Shown: positions 42,710 to 50,563 of the stretch, in pieces
Position numbering within the stretch: position 1 is the stretch's first letter
How the letters are laid out: each line of letters begins with the position of its first letter
NCBI GenBank assembly: GCA_050331295.1
Contig: JBHJGZ010000006.1
Span: 310,001-374,000 of the forward strand
Direction: 5' to 3'
Source: Kuafuiihalomonas sp050331295
Lineage (GTDB): Bacteria > Myxococcota > Kuafuiibacteriia > Kuafuiibacteriales > Kuafuiibacteriaceae
Length of the DNA: 64,000 nt
Notes under the pieces: model-generated
The model's database searches: none
What the model was told of the DNA's origin: nothing
What the model saw: only the letters and a program-made list of their open reading frames with translations
Position numbers and translations under genes: made by a program

Positions 42710-42979
42710 TCACAAACTGATCACCGATCTCAAGATTTGGGCTCTGAAGTTGTCTCGGATCCTGATCAGACTGCTGTGGCGGATCCGCTTTCTCGTTTCG
42801 ATGTACGCTCCATCGGGTCGCGTGAGGTCGCCATCGATGGTGTCGTCGTCAAAGCTCACAACGGTCTTCTGTTGATAGATCACGGTGTCGTTGGGACCCA
42901 CCTCTTCATCCTGCGCGTATCCGCGCGCGCTCCCGAGGGCTGTGAACACCACCACCATTCGTACCAGTCGAAACAACAT
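42710..42979 (-). CDS. Small secreted protein in GltF/NfsF position
   Basis: About 89 residues. The N-terminus MLFRLVRMVVVFTALGSARGYAQ is a signal peptide. The short mature part is charged: DTVIYQQKTVVSFDDDTIDGDLTRPDG, then IETRKRIRHSSLIRIRDNF. This D-x-x-I-D-G-D-L-x-x-P-x-G pattern suits a small periplasmic linker protein. Its place just before the FHA/AgmX gene (7-bp gap) and after the TPR lipoprotein gene corresponds to gltF/nfsF; sequence length is also similar. The frame extends to 43006, but ATG 42979 starts the signal peptide. Confidence 0.6.
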   Translation of the reverse strand: MLFRLVRMVVVFTALGSARGYAQDEEVGPNDTVIYQQKTVVSFDDDTIDGDLTRPDGAYIETRKRIRHSSLIRIRDNFRAQILRSVISL

Positions 42980-43111
42980 GACGTCCTGCGAATTATAACC
43001 AAGCAAACAGCCCGCGCGAGGTCACGTGCAACTCCGGTGTCTTCTCTTCGACAACCAGGTAGCGGTGTCGAGCACATCGGCGCGCACACCTTACATGTGC
43101 GCTTCGCATCG
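42980..43111 (-). other. 132-bp gap inside the Glt/Nfs-like operon
   Basis: The only sizeable gap in an operon whose other junctions overlap or nearly touch. It separates the TPR lipoprotein stop from the small secreted protein start. It includes an A/T-richer patch on the minus strand just before the start (TTGCTTGGTTATAATTCGCAGG). TTGCTT could serve as part of a promoter and TATAAT is a perfect -10 box, but the spacing between them is too short for one promoter. Confidence 0.45.
42989..42994 (-). promoter_or_regulatory. Candidate -10 box upstream of the small secreted protein gene
   Basis: On the minus strand the sequence reads GGTTATAATTCG. TATAAT is a perfect -10 hexamer, rare in this GC-rich window, about 10 bp before the ATG at 42979. 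A -35 TTG-type element about 17 bp further upstream is not clear. An internal promoter for the last two operon genes is possible. Confidence 0.35.
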
Positions 43112-44365
43112 CTATTCGAAGTCGTCGTCGCTTGGAAGGACCAACGGCTCGGGGGCTTTTGGCTTTTTCCGTCGCGGCCGGGGCTTGGATTTCGGTTTGG
43201 GCTCGGGGGGCCGCTGCACCGGCGGCGCAGAAACCTCCACCGGATCGTCCGGCGCAGGGTCGGGCACGGCGGCTTGGTTCTGCTGTTCTCGGCGAACCTG
43301 AAGCTCTTGGAGGAGCGCGTAGGCTTCGTCGCTGCGTTCATCGAGGGTCTGAAGCGCCTTCCGGAGATGCGCTTCCGCTCGTTCCAGGTCACCCAGGTGG
43401 CGAAGCTGGAGAACACCGAGTCCGAAATGGGCGGCGCCTTGCTGCGGGTCCAGTTCCAGAGCCCGAAGGTAGGCTTCATGCGCTGCCTCCACCTGACCGC
43501 TCGCTTTCAGGCTGACCGCGAGGTCGGTCCACGCAGCAGGGAGGTCCGGGCGGAGTTTCGTGATCGCACCGAAGTGAGACGCCGCGACCGCATAGTCTTT
43601 CACGGACAGCGCGAGCTGCCCCGCCGATGCATGGGCAGAGACTCGACCCGACGAGGCCTTTGTGGCCCGTTCGAATGCGGTGAGCGCCGACGCCGGCTCT
43701 CCCTCGGAGAGCAGGCTCTGACCGAGGGCCTCGTGGAGGCAGGCGGTCTCCGCGTCCAGTTTGAGCCCCTGGGAGACCAATAGTCGGACCCGCCCCCAGT
43801 CTTGCCGCTCCACGGCCACCGAGGCCAGAAGGCAGTAGGCTTCACCGGCCGTGGGGTCATAGGTCAGGGCTTCCCGACAAAGCCGCTCGACTTCCTCCAG
43901 GTCTCCGGTCCCCATCCGATGCGAAGCCAGAGCCACCCGAGCGGATGCGGCCGCCGGGTCCTGCTGCACGATGCGCTCCAGCAGCAACACCGCCTCTCGT
44001 GTGCGCCCAGCCTGCAGATGAAGGACCGCGAGGTTCTCGCCGGCAGCACTCATCTCCGGACGCTGGACCAGGGCGGTCTGGTAGGCTTCAGCCGCACCCT
44101 CGGCATCGTCGAGTTGGGTCCTTGCTACCCCGAGATTGAACCACGCCTCCGTGAAACCAGGATGAAGCGCGGTGGCCCGCGTCATCGATTTCGCGACCCG
44201 GGCCCAGTCGACCTCGTTCCCATCGGAACGCATGCGCGCGACTTCCGTCTCGAAGATGCCTCGAGCCTCACCCACGGGATCTTCCACCACCGGAGTCGGC
44301 GCCACATCGACGGCACTGGACGCACACCCGACCAATGCGAAGCTCAACGAAACCCAACGCTTCAC
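43112..44365 (-). CDS. TPR lipoprotein (GltE/NfsE-like)
   Basis: 417 residues. Lipoprotein signal: MKRWVSLSFALVGC, lipobox LVGC. The body is a chain of about nine TPR units of 34 residues (for example FTEAWFNLGVARTQLDDAEGAAEAY and PQQGAAHFGLGVLQL). The C-terminal tail is Pro/Lys-rich with an acidic end (SDDDFE). In Myxococcus the outer-membrane TPR lipoprotein GltE (AglT) or NfsE occupies this position. It starts at a GTG overlapping the stop of the large TPR gene (GTGA), so the two are coupled. Identification as GltE-like rests on order and architecture. Confidence 0.75.
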   Translation of the reverse strand: MKRWVSLSFALVGCASSAVDVAPTPVVEDPVGEARGIFETEVARMRSDGNEVDWARVAKSMTRATALHPGFTEAWFNLGVARTQLDDAEGAAEAYQTALVQRPEMSAAGENLAVLHLQAGRTREAVLLLERIVQQDPAAASARVALASHRMGTGDLEEVERLCREALTYDPTAGEAYCLLASVAVERQDWGRVRLLVSQGLKLDAETACLHEALGQSLLSEGEPASALTAFERATKASSGRVSAHASAGQLALSVKDYAVAASHFGAITKLRPDLPAAWTDLAVSLKASGQVEAAHEAYLRALELDPQQGAAHFGLGVLQLRHLGDLERAEAHLRKALQTLDERSDEAYALLQELQVRREQQNQAAVPDPAPDDPVEVSAPPVQRPPEPKPKSKPRPRRKKPKAPEPLVLPSDDDFE

Positions 44366-47300
44366 GGCGAAACCTCAGCCACCCGATCGGGAGCGACGGG
44401 GGTCGGTCGGTCGCCGAATCGAAGCATCGGTCCTCGGGTCGGAGGCATCCATATGGAACGACCCAGGGTTATCGGAACCACGGGCTCCACTCGGGCCACC
44501 GTGACTCCGCGTTCCTCCAAAGTAGATACGCACGTCTTCGCCGCGTCCGAATACACACGAACCTCTCGGGACTTCTGGGCACAAACTCGATAGGCCTCGA
44601 CCGCCGCCGAACGCGCCGGGGCCGCCGTTTCGTTGAGCGACTGCTGAACGAGTTCGCAAGCGTCTCGAGGGATGCCTCGGGGGCACGGCAGACCCACCAC
44701 CGCATCCACGAAGACGTCCCAAGCCTGCGCAATGCGCAAGAGTGCCTGCACAGTCGCCTCAGCGTCGGAGTACTCCGTCACCACGTCGGTATACCCCCGA
44801 ACCAGACCATCCCGCATGCGCGCCTTGGTCCGGAGGCTCTTCTGAAAGGGTGCCGGGTTTCGGAGGCTCGGAGCCCGCACCCGTTCGTTCCGGTAGTCTC
44901 GGTATTCGTCTTGAAGCTCACGCAACCTCAATTGCGCCATCCAACGTCGAGCTGATGCTGGAGCTTCACCCCGACGCGAAGCGATCCGATAGCGACGCTC
45001 GATCTCCCCTTCGAGACGCCGGGCCGCACCGATCTGGCGCATCCGGGTCCTCAGACGCGCCTCATGCCACATCGCATCCCACACCCGTTCGTCCCGTGGG
45101 TAGGCCTTCACAAAGTCCTTGTACCGATCCGCGGCTATCTTGATGCGCCCGCTGCGTTCGAGCTCAGTCGCGACCGTCCAGTAGATGTCCGCGCCCTCCG
45201 CCTCGGCCCCGCTGGTCTTCCCATAGATCTCGAGGTACCGGAGCCGGAGCTTGGCGGCCGTCCGAACCCGGCCGGTCCCAGAATAGAACGCCGCTGCGTT
45301 GTACAATGCATCCCGCGCCCGTTCGTCCTGGGGATACTTCTTGGCAAAGCCGGCGTATCCTCGTGCCGCAAGCAAGAATTCGGTCCGCTCTTCGTGTTGA
45401 CGAGCCAAATAGTACGCGACGTCGACGCGCAGCGGTGAGTTGGGATACTCCTCCAGCAAGCGCTGCCGGAGAAGGTCGGCCTGCTCCTTGGAACCAGACT
45501 TGTCCCACGCCACCGATGCATTGAACAGGGCCTTGTCCGCATTCTCGCTACCCGGGAACTCTTCGTAGAACTCCTGGTAGGCTTTGGCGACCTCGTTGAG
45601 GTCACGACGGCCGTCCTTCACGTCCTTTTCCAGCGACTGAACCAACTTGAACTTGGCGAACTGTGCGTAACGCTGAAGGTCGGTTCGGAGTTTGGGACGT
45701 CGCTCGACCAGCTGGGAGCTCGCCAGATAAGCGGACGCGGAACGATAGAGTGCTTGCCAGTCCTCTTTCAGATTGTGCACGTCGATGACGAGATTCGCCG
45801 CAGGCTCCGCCTGATCACTGTCCGGGTGCGCCTTTACGATGTGCTCGAACCGTGCGACCGCTTCGTCGAATCGATTGTACTCGTACAGGACTTTGGCCGC
45901 CTTGAATTTGACGATGGTCAGTTGCTCGGCCTTTTCCGGCGGCACGTACTTCACATACCGGTCGCACGCTTCCAGCAACCTTCGTTTCTGTGGATGAAGC
46001 TCCTGGGGGTCGGTGGTATCGGATGGGGGCTTCACTGCGAGGTCACGCAGATGCTCTTCCACCGCCAAGATGTTGTCGTTGGCAGCATCGACCACGTACT
46101 TTCCGTCCGGGTCCGCCAACACCGTCTTCTCGTATGCGGTCGCAGCCGCGTCGAAACGCTCCATCTTGAAGTAGATGTCCGCCAGCTGGAATCGAAGCTC
46201 GTAGGCGGCCTCGGAATCGGGGAACAACGCCAGGTAGTCCTCGTACATCGTCAGCGCATATCCCCGGGTGGTCTTGCTCCGCGTCTTGCGGGACTCCTTG
46301 TTCCAAACCTGAGCCAGACGACGAAGCGTGCCTTCGGCTACCAGCTCGGCTTCCTGCCGAAGTTCCGGCGATGCGTTGCCGGCCAGCTCCTTCATCATCG
46401 CCACCAGCTTCTTGGACTCGGCGATCACCCGTCGCTTGCTGCCTCCCCTCGAAACGAGGTCGACCACCTTTCCCTGCCGGAGAATGTTGCGCGAATCCGT
46501 CGTGTCCATGGCGATCAGCTGTCGGTAGAGCGCGGCGGATTCGTCGAAGTTGCCGCTCTCCATCCAAAGGTCGGCCAGGCTCTCCAGGAGCTTCTTGCAC
46601 CGACCTTCCGTGCACGAATCCACTCCCAACAACTCGGCGAACGCAGCCGACGCCTGAGCCGACGAACCGACATGCTGATAGGTGCGGACGTAGTCGCGCT
46701 GAGCTTCTCGGCCGAGAGCAATCTTGTTTTCGCCACTCAGCTCGGACGCCACTTGAGAGTACAGTACGGTAGCCCGAAACTTCTTGAGTGCTGGCCTCCA
46801 CTCGGAGCGGTTGTAGTAGCACCACGCTTGCTTGTAGAGCGCAAAGCCGTAGACCCGAGACCGTCGGTCTTCGGCCGCCTTCTGGTAACTCTTCAGTGCC
46901 CGATTCACGTCCCGTTGGTCGAAATAGAACTCTCCGAATGCGAGCCAAGCCTCACTGATAAGCGGACTGTCTGGGTGCTTTCGGATCAACTCGGCGTATA
47001 CATCGACCGATTCTTGAAACTTACCGAGGTTCCAGTACGACTGTCCGAGCGCAAACAGAACCTCGGGGAGACGGGTGTAGCGCGGATAGTCTCTCCGAAT
47101 GCCTTGGTACTCCTCCAACGCTTGCTGCACCCAGCGCTGGCGCTTGGCTTCCAGTTCTTCCAGCCGTGCTCGGTCCCCTGGACTCAGCTCGGGTTCGCCG
47201 GTGCTGTTGTTGAGCGTAGCCTGTCCTTGCAGCTCCTGGCTTCGAAAGAAGTAGAACCGGGAGGTCTCGAAGTAGAGTTCGGCCAATCGAAAGCGCAGAT

Positions 47301-47493
47301 CCGGGACCTCGCCTGGATCCGGGTCGAGCTCCAATAACCTTTGCAGCCCAGCGATTTGTGCCTCGCGCCTCTCCTCCGCTTCGAACTCGATCTTCTTCCG
47401 AAACTGATCGTATCGCAGCGTCGGCGCATCCGCGGACTCTGCGGGTGCCGAAGCAGACAGTCCAAGGACGACGGCGACCAGAGCGGGGCTCAT
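44362..47493 (-). CDS. Very large periplasmic TPR protein (GltD/NfsD-like)
   Basis: About 1043 residues. A signal peptide (MSPALVAVVLGLSASAPAES) is followed by an almost unbroken series of TPR units through most of the chain (PEVLFALGQSYWNLGKFQESV, YELRFQLADIYFKMERFDAAATAY, ADKALFNASVAWDKSG, ARDALYNAAAFYSGTG). The final ~200 residues are different and end with a Cys-containing helical region and a Pro-rich tail. Size, export and position match GltD (AgmU) or NfsD. ATG 47493 gives an ATGA overlap with the upstream gene; an ATG two codons earlier is also possible. Confidence 0.75.
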   Translation of the reverse strand: MSPALVAVVLGLSASAPAESADAPTLRYDQFRKKIEFEAEERREAQIAGLQRLLELDPDPGEVPDLRFRLAELYFETSRFYFFRSQELQGQATLNNSTGEPELSPGDRARLEELEAKRQRWVQQALEEYQGIRRDYPRYTRLPEVLFALGQSYWNLGKFQESVDVYAELIRKHPDSPLISEAWLAFGEFYFDQRDVNRALKSYQKAAEDRRSRVYGFALYKQAWCYYNRSEWRPALKKFRATVLYSQVASELSGENKIALGREAQRDYVRTYQHVGSSAQASAAFAELLGVDSCTEGRCKKLLESLADLWMESGNFDESAALYRQLIAMDTTDSRNILRQGKVVDLVSRGGSKRRVIAESKKLVAMMKELAGNASPELRQEAELVAEGTLRRLAQVWNKESRKTRSKTTRGYALTMYEDYLALFPDSEAAYELRFQLADIYFKMERFDAAATAYEKTVLADPDGKYVVDAANDNILAVEEHLRDLAVKPPSDTTDPQELHPQKRRLLEACDRYVKYVPPEKAEQLTIVKFKAAKVLYEYNRFDEAVARFEHIVKAHPDSDQAEPAANLVIDVHNLKEDWQALYRSASAYLASSQLVERRPKLRTDLQRYAQFAKFKLVQSLEKDVKDGRRDLNEVAKAYQEFYEEFPGSENADKALFNASVAWDKSGSKEQADLLRQRLLEEYPNSPLRVDVAYYLARQHEERTEFLLAARGYAGFAKKYPQDERARDALYNAAAFYSGTGRVRTAAKLRLRYLEIYGKTSGAEAEGADIYWTVATELERSGRIKIAADRYKDFVKAYPRDERVWDAMWHEARLRTRMRQIGAARRLEGEIERRYRIASRRGEAPASARRWMAQLRLRELQDEYRDYRNERVRAPSLRNPAPFQKSLRTKARMRDGLVRGYTDVVTEYSDAEATVQALLRIAQAWDVFVDAVVGLPCPRGIPRDACELVQQSLNETAAPARSAAVEAYRVCAQKSREVRVYSDAAKTCVSTLEERGVTVARVEPVVPITLGRSIWMPPTRGPMLRFGDRPTPVAPDRVAEVSP

Positions 47494-49274
47494 CGACATG
47501 ACCTTGCCAGGGTGAGCTCGTAGGTTCCGAGTTCATCCCGCCAATACTCCCCGCCGAACGGCCAGACGAGCTTTTCATCATCTGTCCATTCGACGAAGAG
47601 CTGTTCCACGTTCTTGGGACCCGCTTCGACCGATCGGAGCTGAGATTCGATCCGTTCCTGCTCGGAGCGCGCGGTCTCCACACCGATACGGATCGCCTGC
47701 TGAACGAGCTCTTTGATGTTCTCCTGTTCCTCCTGCAGGCGAGCACGTACCGCCTGTCCAGCATCGTCCACGAGTCTGGCTCGCTCCTCCTCCAAAATGG
47801 CGGACACCTCGGCGTCGAGGGAGGAACCGGCGAAGGCTGCGAATCGACCCCATTGCTTCAGCTCTCGCTGGACCTCCGACTGGGATGCGTCCAGACGGGC
47901 CAAACGTCGATCCGCCAAGGCGAGCTCGACGATCTGAGAGAGGATTGCCCGGTCCGCTTGAACGTCCTGAGCAACATCTTCGTTTCGTAGGCCGTCGAGC
48001 AGCTCGAAGTATTCGGACGGCGTCCGGTCCCGTGCCGTCAGCCTTTCGAGCTCCGAAAGAACCGGTTCATATCGCTGCAAGAATTGGTTGAGGAGCCGGT
48101 TCGCTTCCGCGTAACGGCAGTTTTCGTAGTAGACGACCGCCTCCAGAATCCTCGATTCCGGGAAGTACTGGTCGTCGAAGAAGGGTGCGTGCAGGGTCAA
48201 GAGGTTCCCCAGAGCCTTCTCATACTCGCCCAGTCGGAAGTGGGCCCAACTTTCCTCGTAGATGGCGTCGAGCCATTCCCGAGAATCACGACTCACTTTG
48301 TCGTAGTAGAAGATGGAGAAACTGGGCTGCTGGGCACCGAAGTGCGTCCGGGCCAGCTGAAAGAAAGCGAGTTCCCGGAGGCGCTCGTCCTCCGCCGCTC
48401 GGTCTTCTCGACTCAGTCGAATCACCGACTTGAAGCGTGACAGCGCCTCGTTGGGCTGGTCGCGCATGTGCATGACCAAGGCTTCGATGAACTTGGCCCG
48501 AGCGCCGTACTTGGACTTCTCGTCGACCCGCAAGGCGTACTTCTCGGCTTCGGCCAGATGAGCCGAAGCCGTGAGCTCCCCATCCCCGAGACCGGGAGCA
48601 GCCTCCTCGGAGGCACCGGTGTCGAAAATATCACCGCCGAGAGAAAGACCTCCGCCCGACTTCTCTTGCACCATAGGTCCGCCGCCCTCGGTGCCGAAGA
48701 TATCCCCGGAAAACGACAATCCTCCCGTGTTGGTCTTCTCGACTTGGGTCTGGCCCACCATTCCGGCGACCAGGCCGGTCTCGATACTCAAGGCTTGCGT
48801 GTAGTGATAGCGCGACAAGCGGAACAAGAACTCGTCTCGGTACTCGGTGGGAAGGTCATCGGACCCGTAACGAGCAACCACTTCGTTGACGCTCGCGTCG
48901 TCCACCATCCTTCGGCTGATGAAGAGGCACCATTCGAGGGAAGACTCGAAGAATGGGTTCCGGGGGCCTTGAGCCAAGATCCGCGCGAAGTAATGGAGGG
49001 CGGAGTGGTAGGCGCGCAAGCGGTACAGAGCTTTGGCCAGGGTGTAAGTGGCCTCGTCTTGGACCACCGGTCCCTCGTTGGAACCGAGAACCGAATAGGC
49101 GGCCAGCGCAGCCTCTTCGAAACGCCGCTTCGACATGGCTTCTCGGGCGCGCTCGATGCCGGTAGCCTGTCGAGCCTGCTGCTGCTCGGCGACTTCACTC
49201 AGAGACAAGCCGTCCTGCGCACTTGCAAGAACAGGCCAGAGCGAAAGGAAGATGATGGCGGTGGCGAGCTTCAT
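47490..49274 (-). CDS. Periplasmic TPR/coiled-coil protein (GltC/NfsC-like)
   Basis: About 594 residues. Signal peptide MKLATAIIFLSLWPVLASAQ. The first half holds TPR-like units (DEATYTLAKALYRLRAYHSALHYF, FFQLARTHFGAQQ, WAHFRLGEYEKALGNLL) interrupted by a Gly-rich insert with two LSFSGDIF/LSLGGDIF segments. The C-terminal third is a coiled coil (residues ~480-560), and the protein ends with FGGEYWRDELGTYELTL, a conserved-looking cap. It matches GltC/NfsC in size and order. The ATG overlaps the stop of the barrel gene (ATGA). The longer frame to 49412 is inside that gene and rejected. Confidence 0.75.
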   Translation of the reverse strand: MKLATAIIFLSLWPVLASAQDGLSLSEVAEQQQARQATGIERAREAMSKRRFEEAALAAYSVLGSNEGPVVQDEATYTLAKALYRLRAYHSALHYFARILAQGPRNPFFESSLEWCLFISRRMVDDASVNEVVARYGSDDLPTEYRDEFLFRLSRYHYTQALSIETGLVAGMVGQTQVEKTNTGGLSFSGDIFGTEGGGPMVQEKSGGGLSLGGDIFDTGASEEAAPGLGDGELTASAHLAEAEKYALRVDEKSKYGARAKFIEALVMHMRDQPNEALSRFKSVIRLSREDRAAEDERLRELAFFQLARTHFGAQQPSFSIFYYDKVSRDSREWLDAIYEESWAHFRLGEYEKALGNLLTLHAPFFDDQYFPESRILEAVVYYENCRYAEANRLLNQFLQRYEPVLSELERLTARDRTPSEYFELLDGLRNEDVAQDVQADRAILSQIVELALADRRLARLDASQSEVQRELKQWGRFAAFAGSSLDAEVSAILEEERARLVDDAGQAVRARLQEEQENIKELVQQAIRIGVETARSEQERIESQLRSVEAGPKNVEQLFVEWTDDEKLVWPFGGEYWRDELGTYELTLARSCR

Positions 49275-49990
49275 TGGTATTCGTAGTCGAATGCCGTCGG
49301 GAGGAAAGCGGACAACGAGATTCCGATGAAGCCCGGGGTCTGCAAATCTTCCTCGCCGGCCACTTCCTCGACGAAGAAGTAGTTTCGAAACTCGATGCGA
49401 GCGGTCAACCAACGGTTGATGAAGTAGCGTTGACCCACACCGACGTTCGCGGCCGGGTTGGTGCGGTTGTCGGTGCCGAATGCACCTCCTCCGACCGTCA
49501 CATACGTATCGAAGTGCAGGATGCTTTCACCGAACAGGCTGATCTTGCCGTAAATGGGGGCCCATAGAAAATCCAGGTCGGCATGAAACTGTAGCTCCGG
49601 AGGCTCTTCCAGGAGGCTACCGGTCTCGGCCCGGACGAATCGCACCGCATCGGTCTCGCCCAGATTGGCCACTGCGCCTCCTCGGGCCTCGATCGCGAAA
49701 GCGTCGCTGATGTGGTAGGCCAGCGATCCACCGACAATAAGATTTTGAAAGAATGCGTCGTTCAGACCGAAGAGCACCTGGGGGTACACCTCGACCCGTT
49801 TCTTCTTGATGAAGACCTTTCTCTGGACGGACTTGATGCGGTCGGCCAAGGACTCGGTTTCCTCTCGCTCCTCCGAGCTGGTTCGGTCTCGCTCTCTTTC
49901 GGTTTCTTCATCGACCTGCGCGTACGCCGGCGCAGCAGTTCCGGTGGCGATCAGTAAGGAGCTTAACAACACGTTCTTGAGGGCGTTCAT
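49271..49990 (-). CDS. Outer-membrane beta-barrel protein (GltA/B or NfsA/B-like), first gene of operon
   Basis: 239 residues. Signal peptide NVLLSSLLIATGTAAPAYAQ, then an acidic/basic linker (EETERERDRTSSEEREETE) and a barrel of alternating strands: VEVYPQVLFGLNDAFFQN, LAYHISDAFAIEARGG, HFDTYVTVGGGAFG, RYFINRWLTARIEFRNYFF, with an ending GFIGISLSAFLP. This resembles the small myxobacterial outer-membrane barrel family that includes GltA/GltB. Myxococcus operons carry two such barrels; only one is present here. It is the first gene of the operon and divergent from the Cys-rich lipoprotein gene, with 126 bp between. Confidence 0.75.
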   Translation of the reverse strand: MNALKNVLLSSLLIATGTAAPAYAQVDEETERERDRTSSEEREETESLADRIKSVQRKVFIKKKRVEVYPQVLFGLNDAFFQNLIVGGSLAYHISDAFAIEARGGAVANLGETDAVRFVRAETGSLLEEPPELQFHADLDFLWAPIYGKISLFGESILHFDTYVTVGGGAFGTDNRTNPAANVGVGQRYFINRWLTARIEFRNYFFVEEVAGEEDLQTPGFIGISLSAFLPTAFDYEYQ

Positions 49991-50116
49991 GGCCGAAGTT
50001 GTCGAATGCTAAGCGGTTCCCGAGACCACCGCAAACTGGGCGTCGGTCATCGCGGTGACCGCACCGGCGAAAACGAGGGCTTTCGGTCGAGACCAGTTCG
50101 CTGCATCATTCGGCAC

Positions 50117-50497
50117 GTGAAGCTTTGGTGGGCCTCGGCACTCTGTGTGCTGATATGCTCGGCGTGCGATGACGGCGATGTAGGTCGGTGTTGCGAGGTG
50201 GTTGGGAGTGCGAGCGAGGATTTGATTCCGGTACCGGTCGTGACGGACGGAATGGTGATCAACAACATCGCCCAAGACCCGGCCTTCAACTGCGCGAGCC
50301 TGACCTGCGTGACCACAGCGGGGTCACGAGCCTACTGCACATCTCCGTGCGAGGTGGACGAGGATTGCCCGGGTGGCTTCATCTGTCAGGCCGCGCTCAC
50401 GAGCGAACCCTTGCCCGACGCTCCCATCCAGCCGGAGGACCGGTTCTGCGTCTTCGCCCAGGTGGGGACCAGCACCGCACCACCCGCGTGCTTTTGA
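50117..50497 (+). CDS. Cys-rich secreted lipoprotein-like protein
   Basis: About 126 residues. GTG start, then a signal peptide (KLWWASALCVLICSAC). The Cys at SAC is a possible lipidation site, although Cys at -3 is unusual. The mature part has many Cys in the pattern CASLTC...YCTSPCEVDEDCPGGFICQ...FC, a small disulfide-linked fold common in exported proteins of Myxococcota. No function is known. It lies 67 bp upstream of the pseudopeptidase gene on the same strand and opposite the Glt/Nfs-like operon, so it may be the first gene of the sensory operon. Confidence 0.7.
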   Translation: MKLWWASALCVLICSACDDGDVGRCCEVVGSASEDLIPVPVVTDGMVINNIAQDPAFNCASLTCVTTAGSRAYCTSPCEVDEDCPGGFICQAALTSEPLPDAPIQPEDRFCVFAQVGTSTAPPACF

Positions 50498-50563
50498 GCG
50501 CGGTGTCGACACCCTTGTCGGACGGGTTGCGCCTGTGTCAGACCCGCGTCCTTCGACAGGGCC

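Noticed and set aside
45754..47337. A 527-codon plus-strand open frame inside the giant TPR gene
   Set aside because: The minus strand has a clear TPR pattern with a signal peptide; the plus frame has no recognisable motif.
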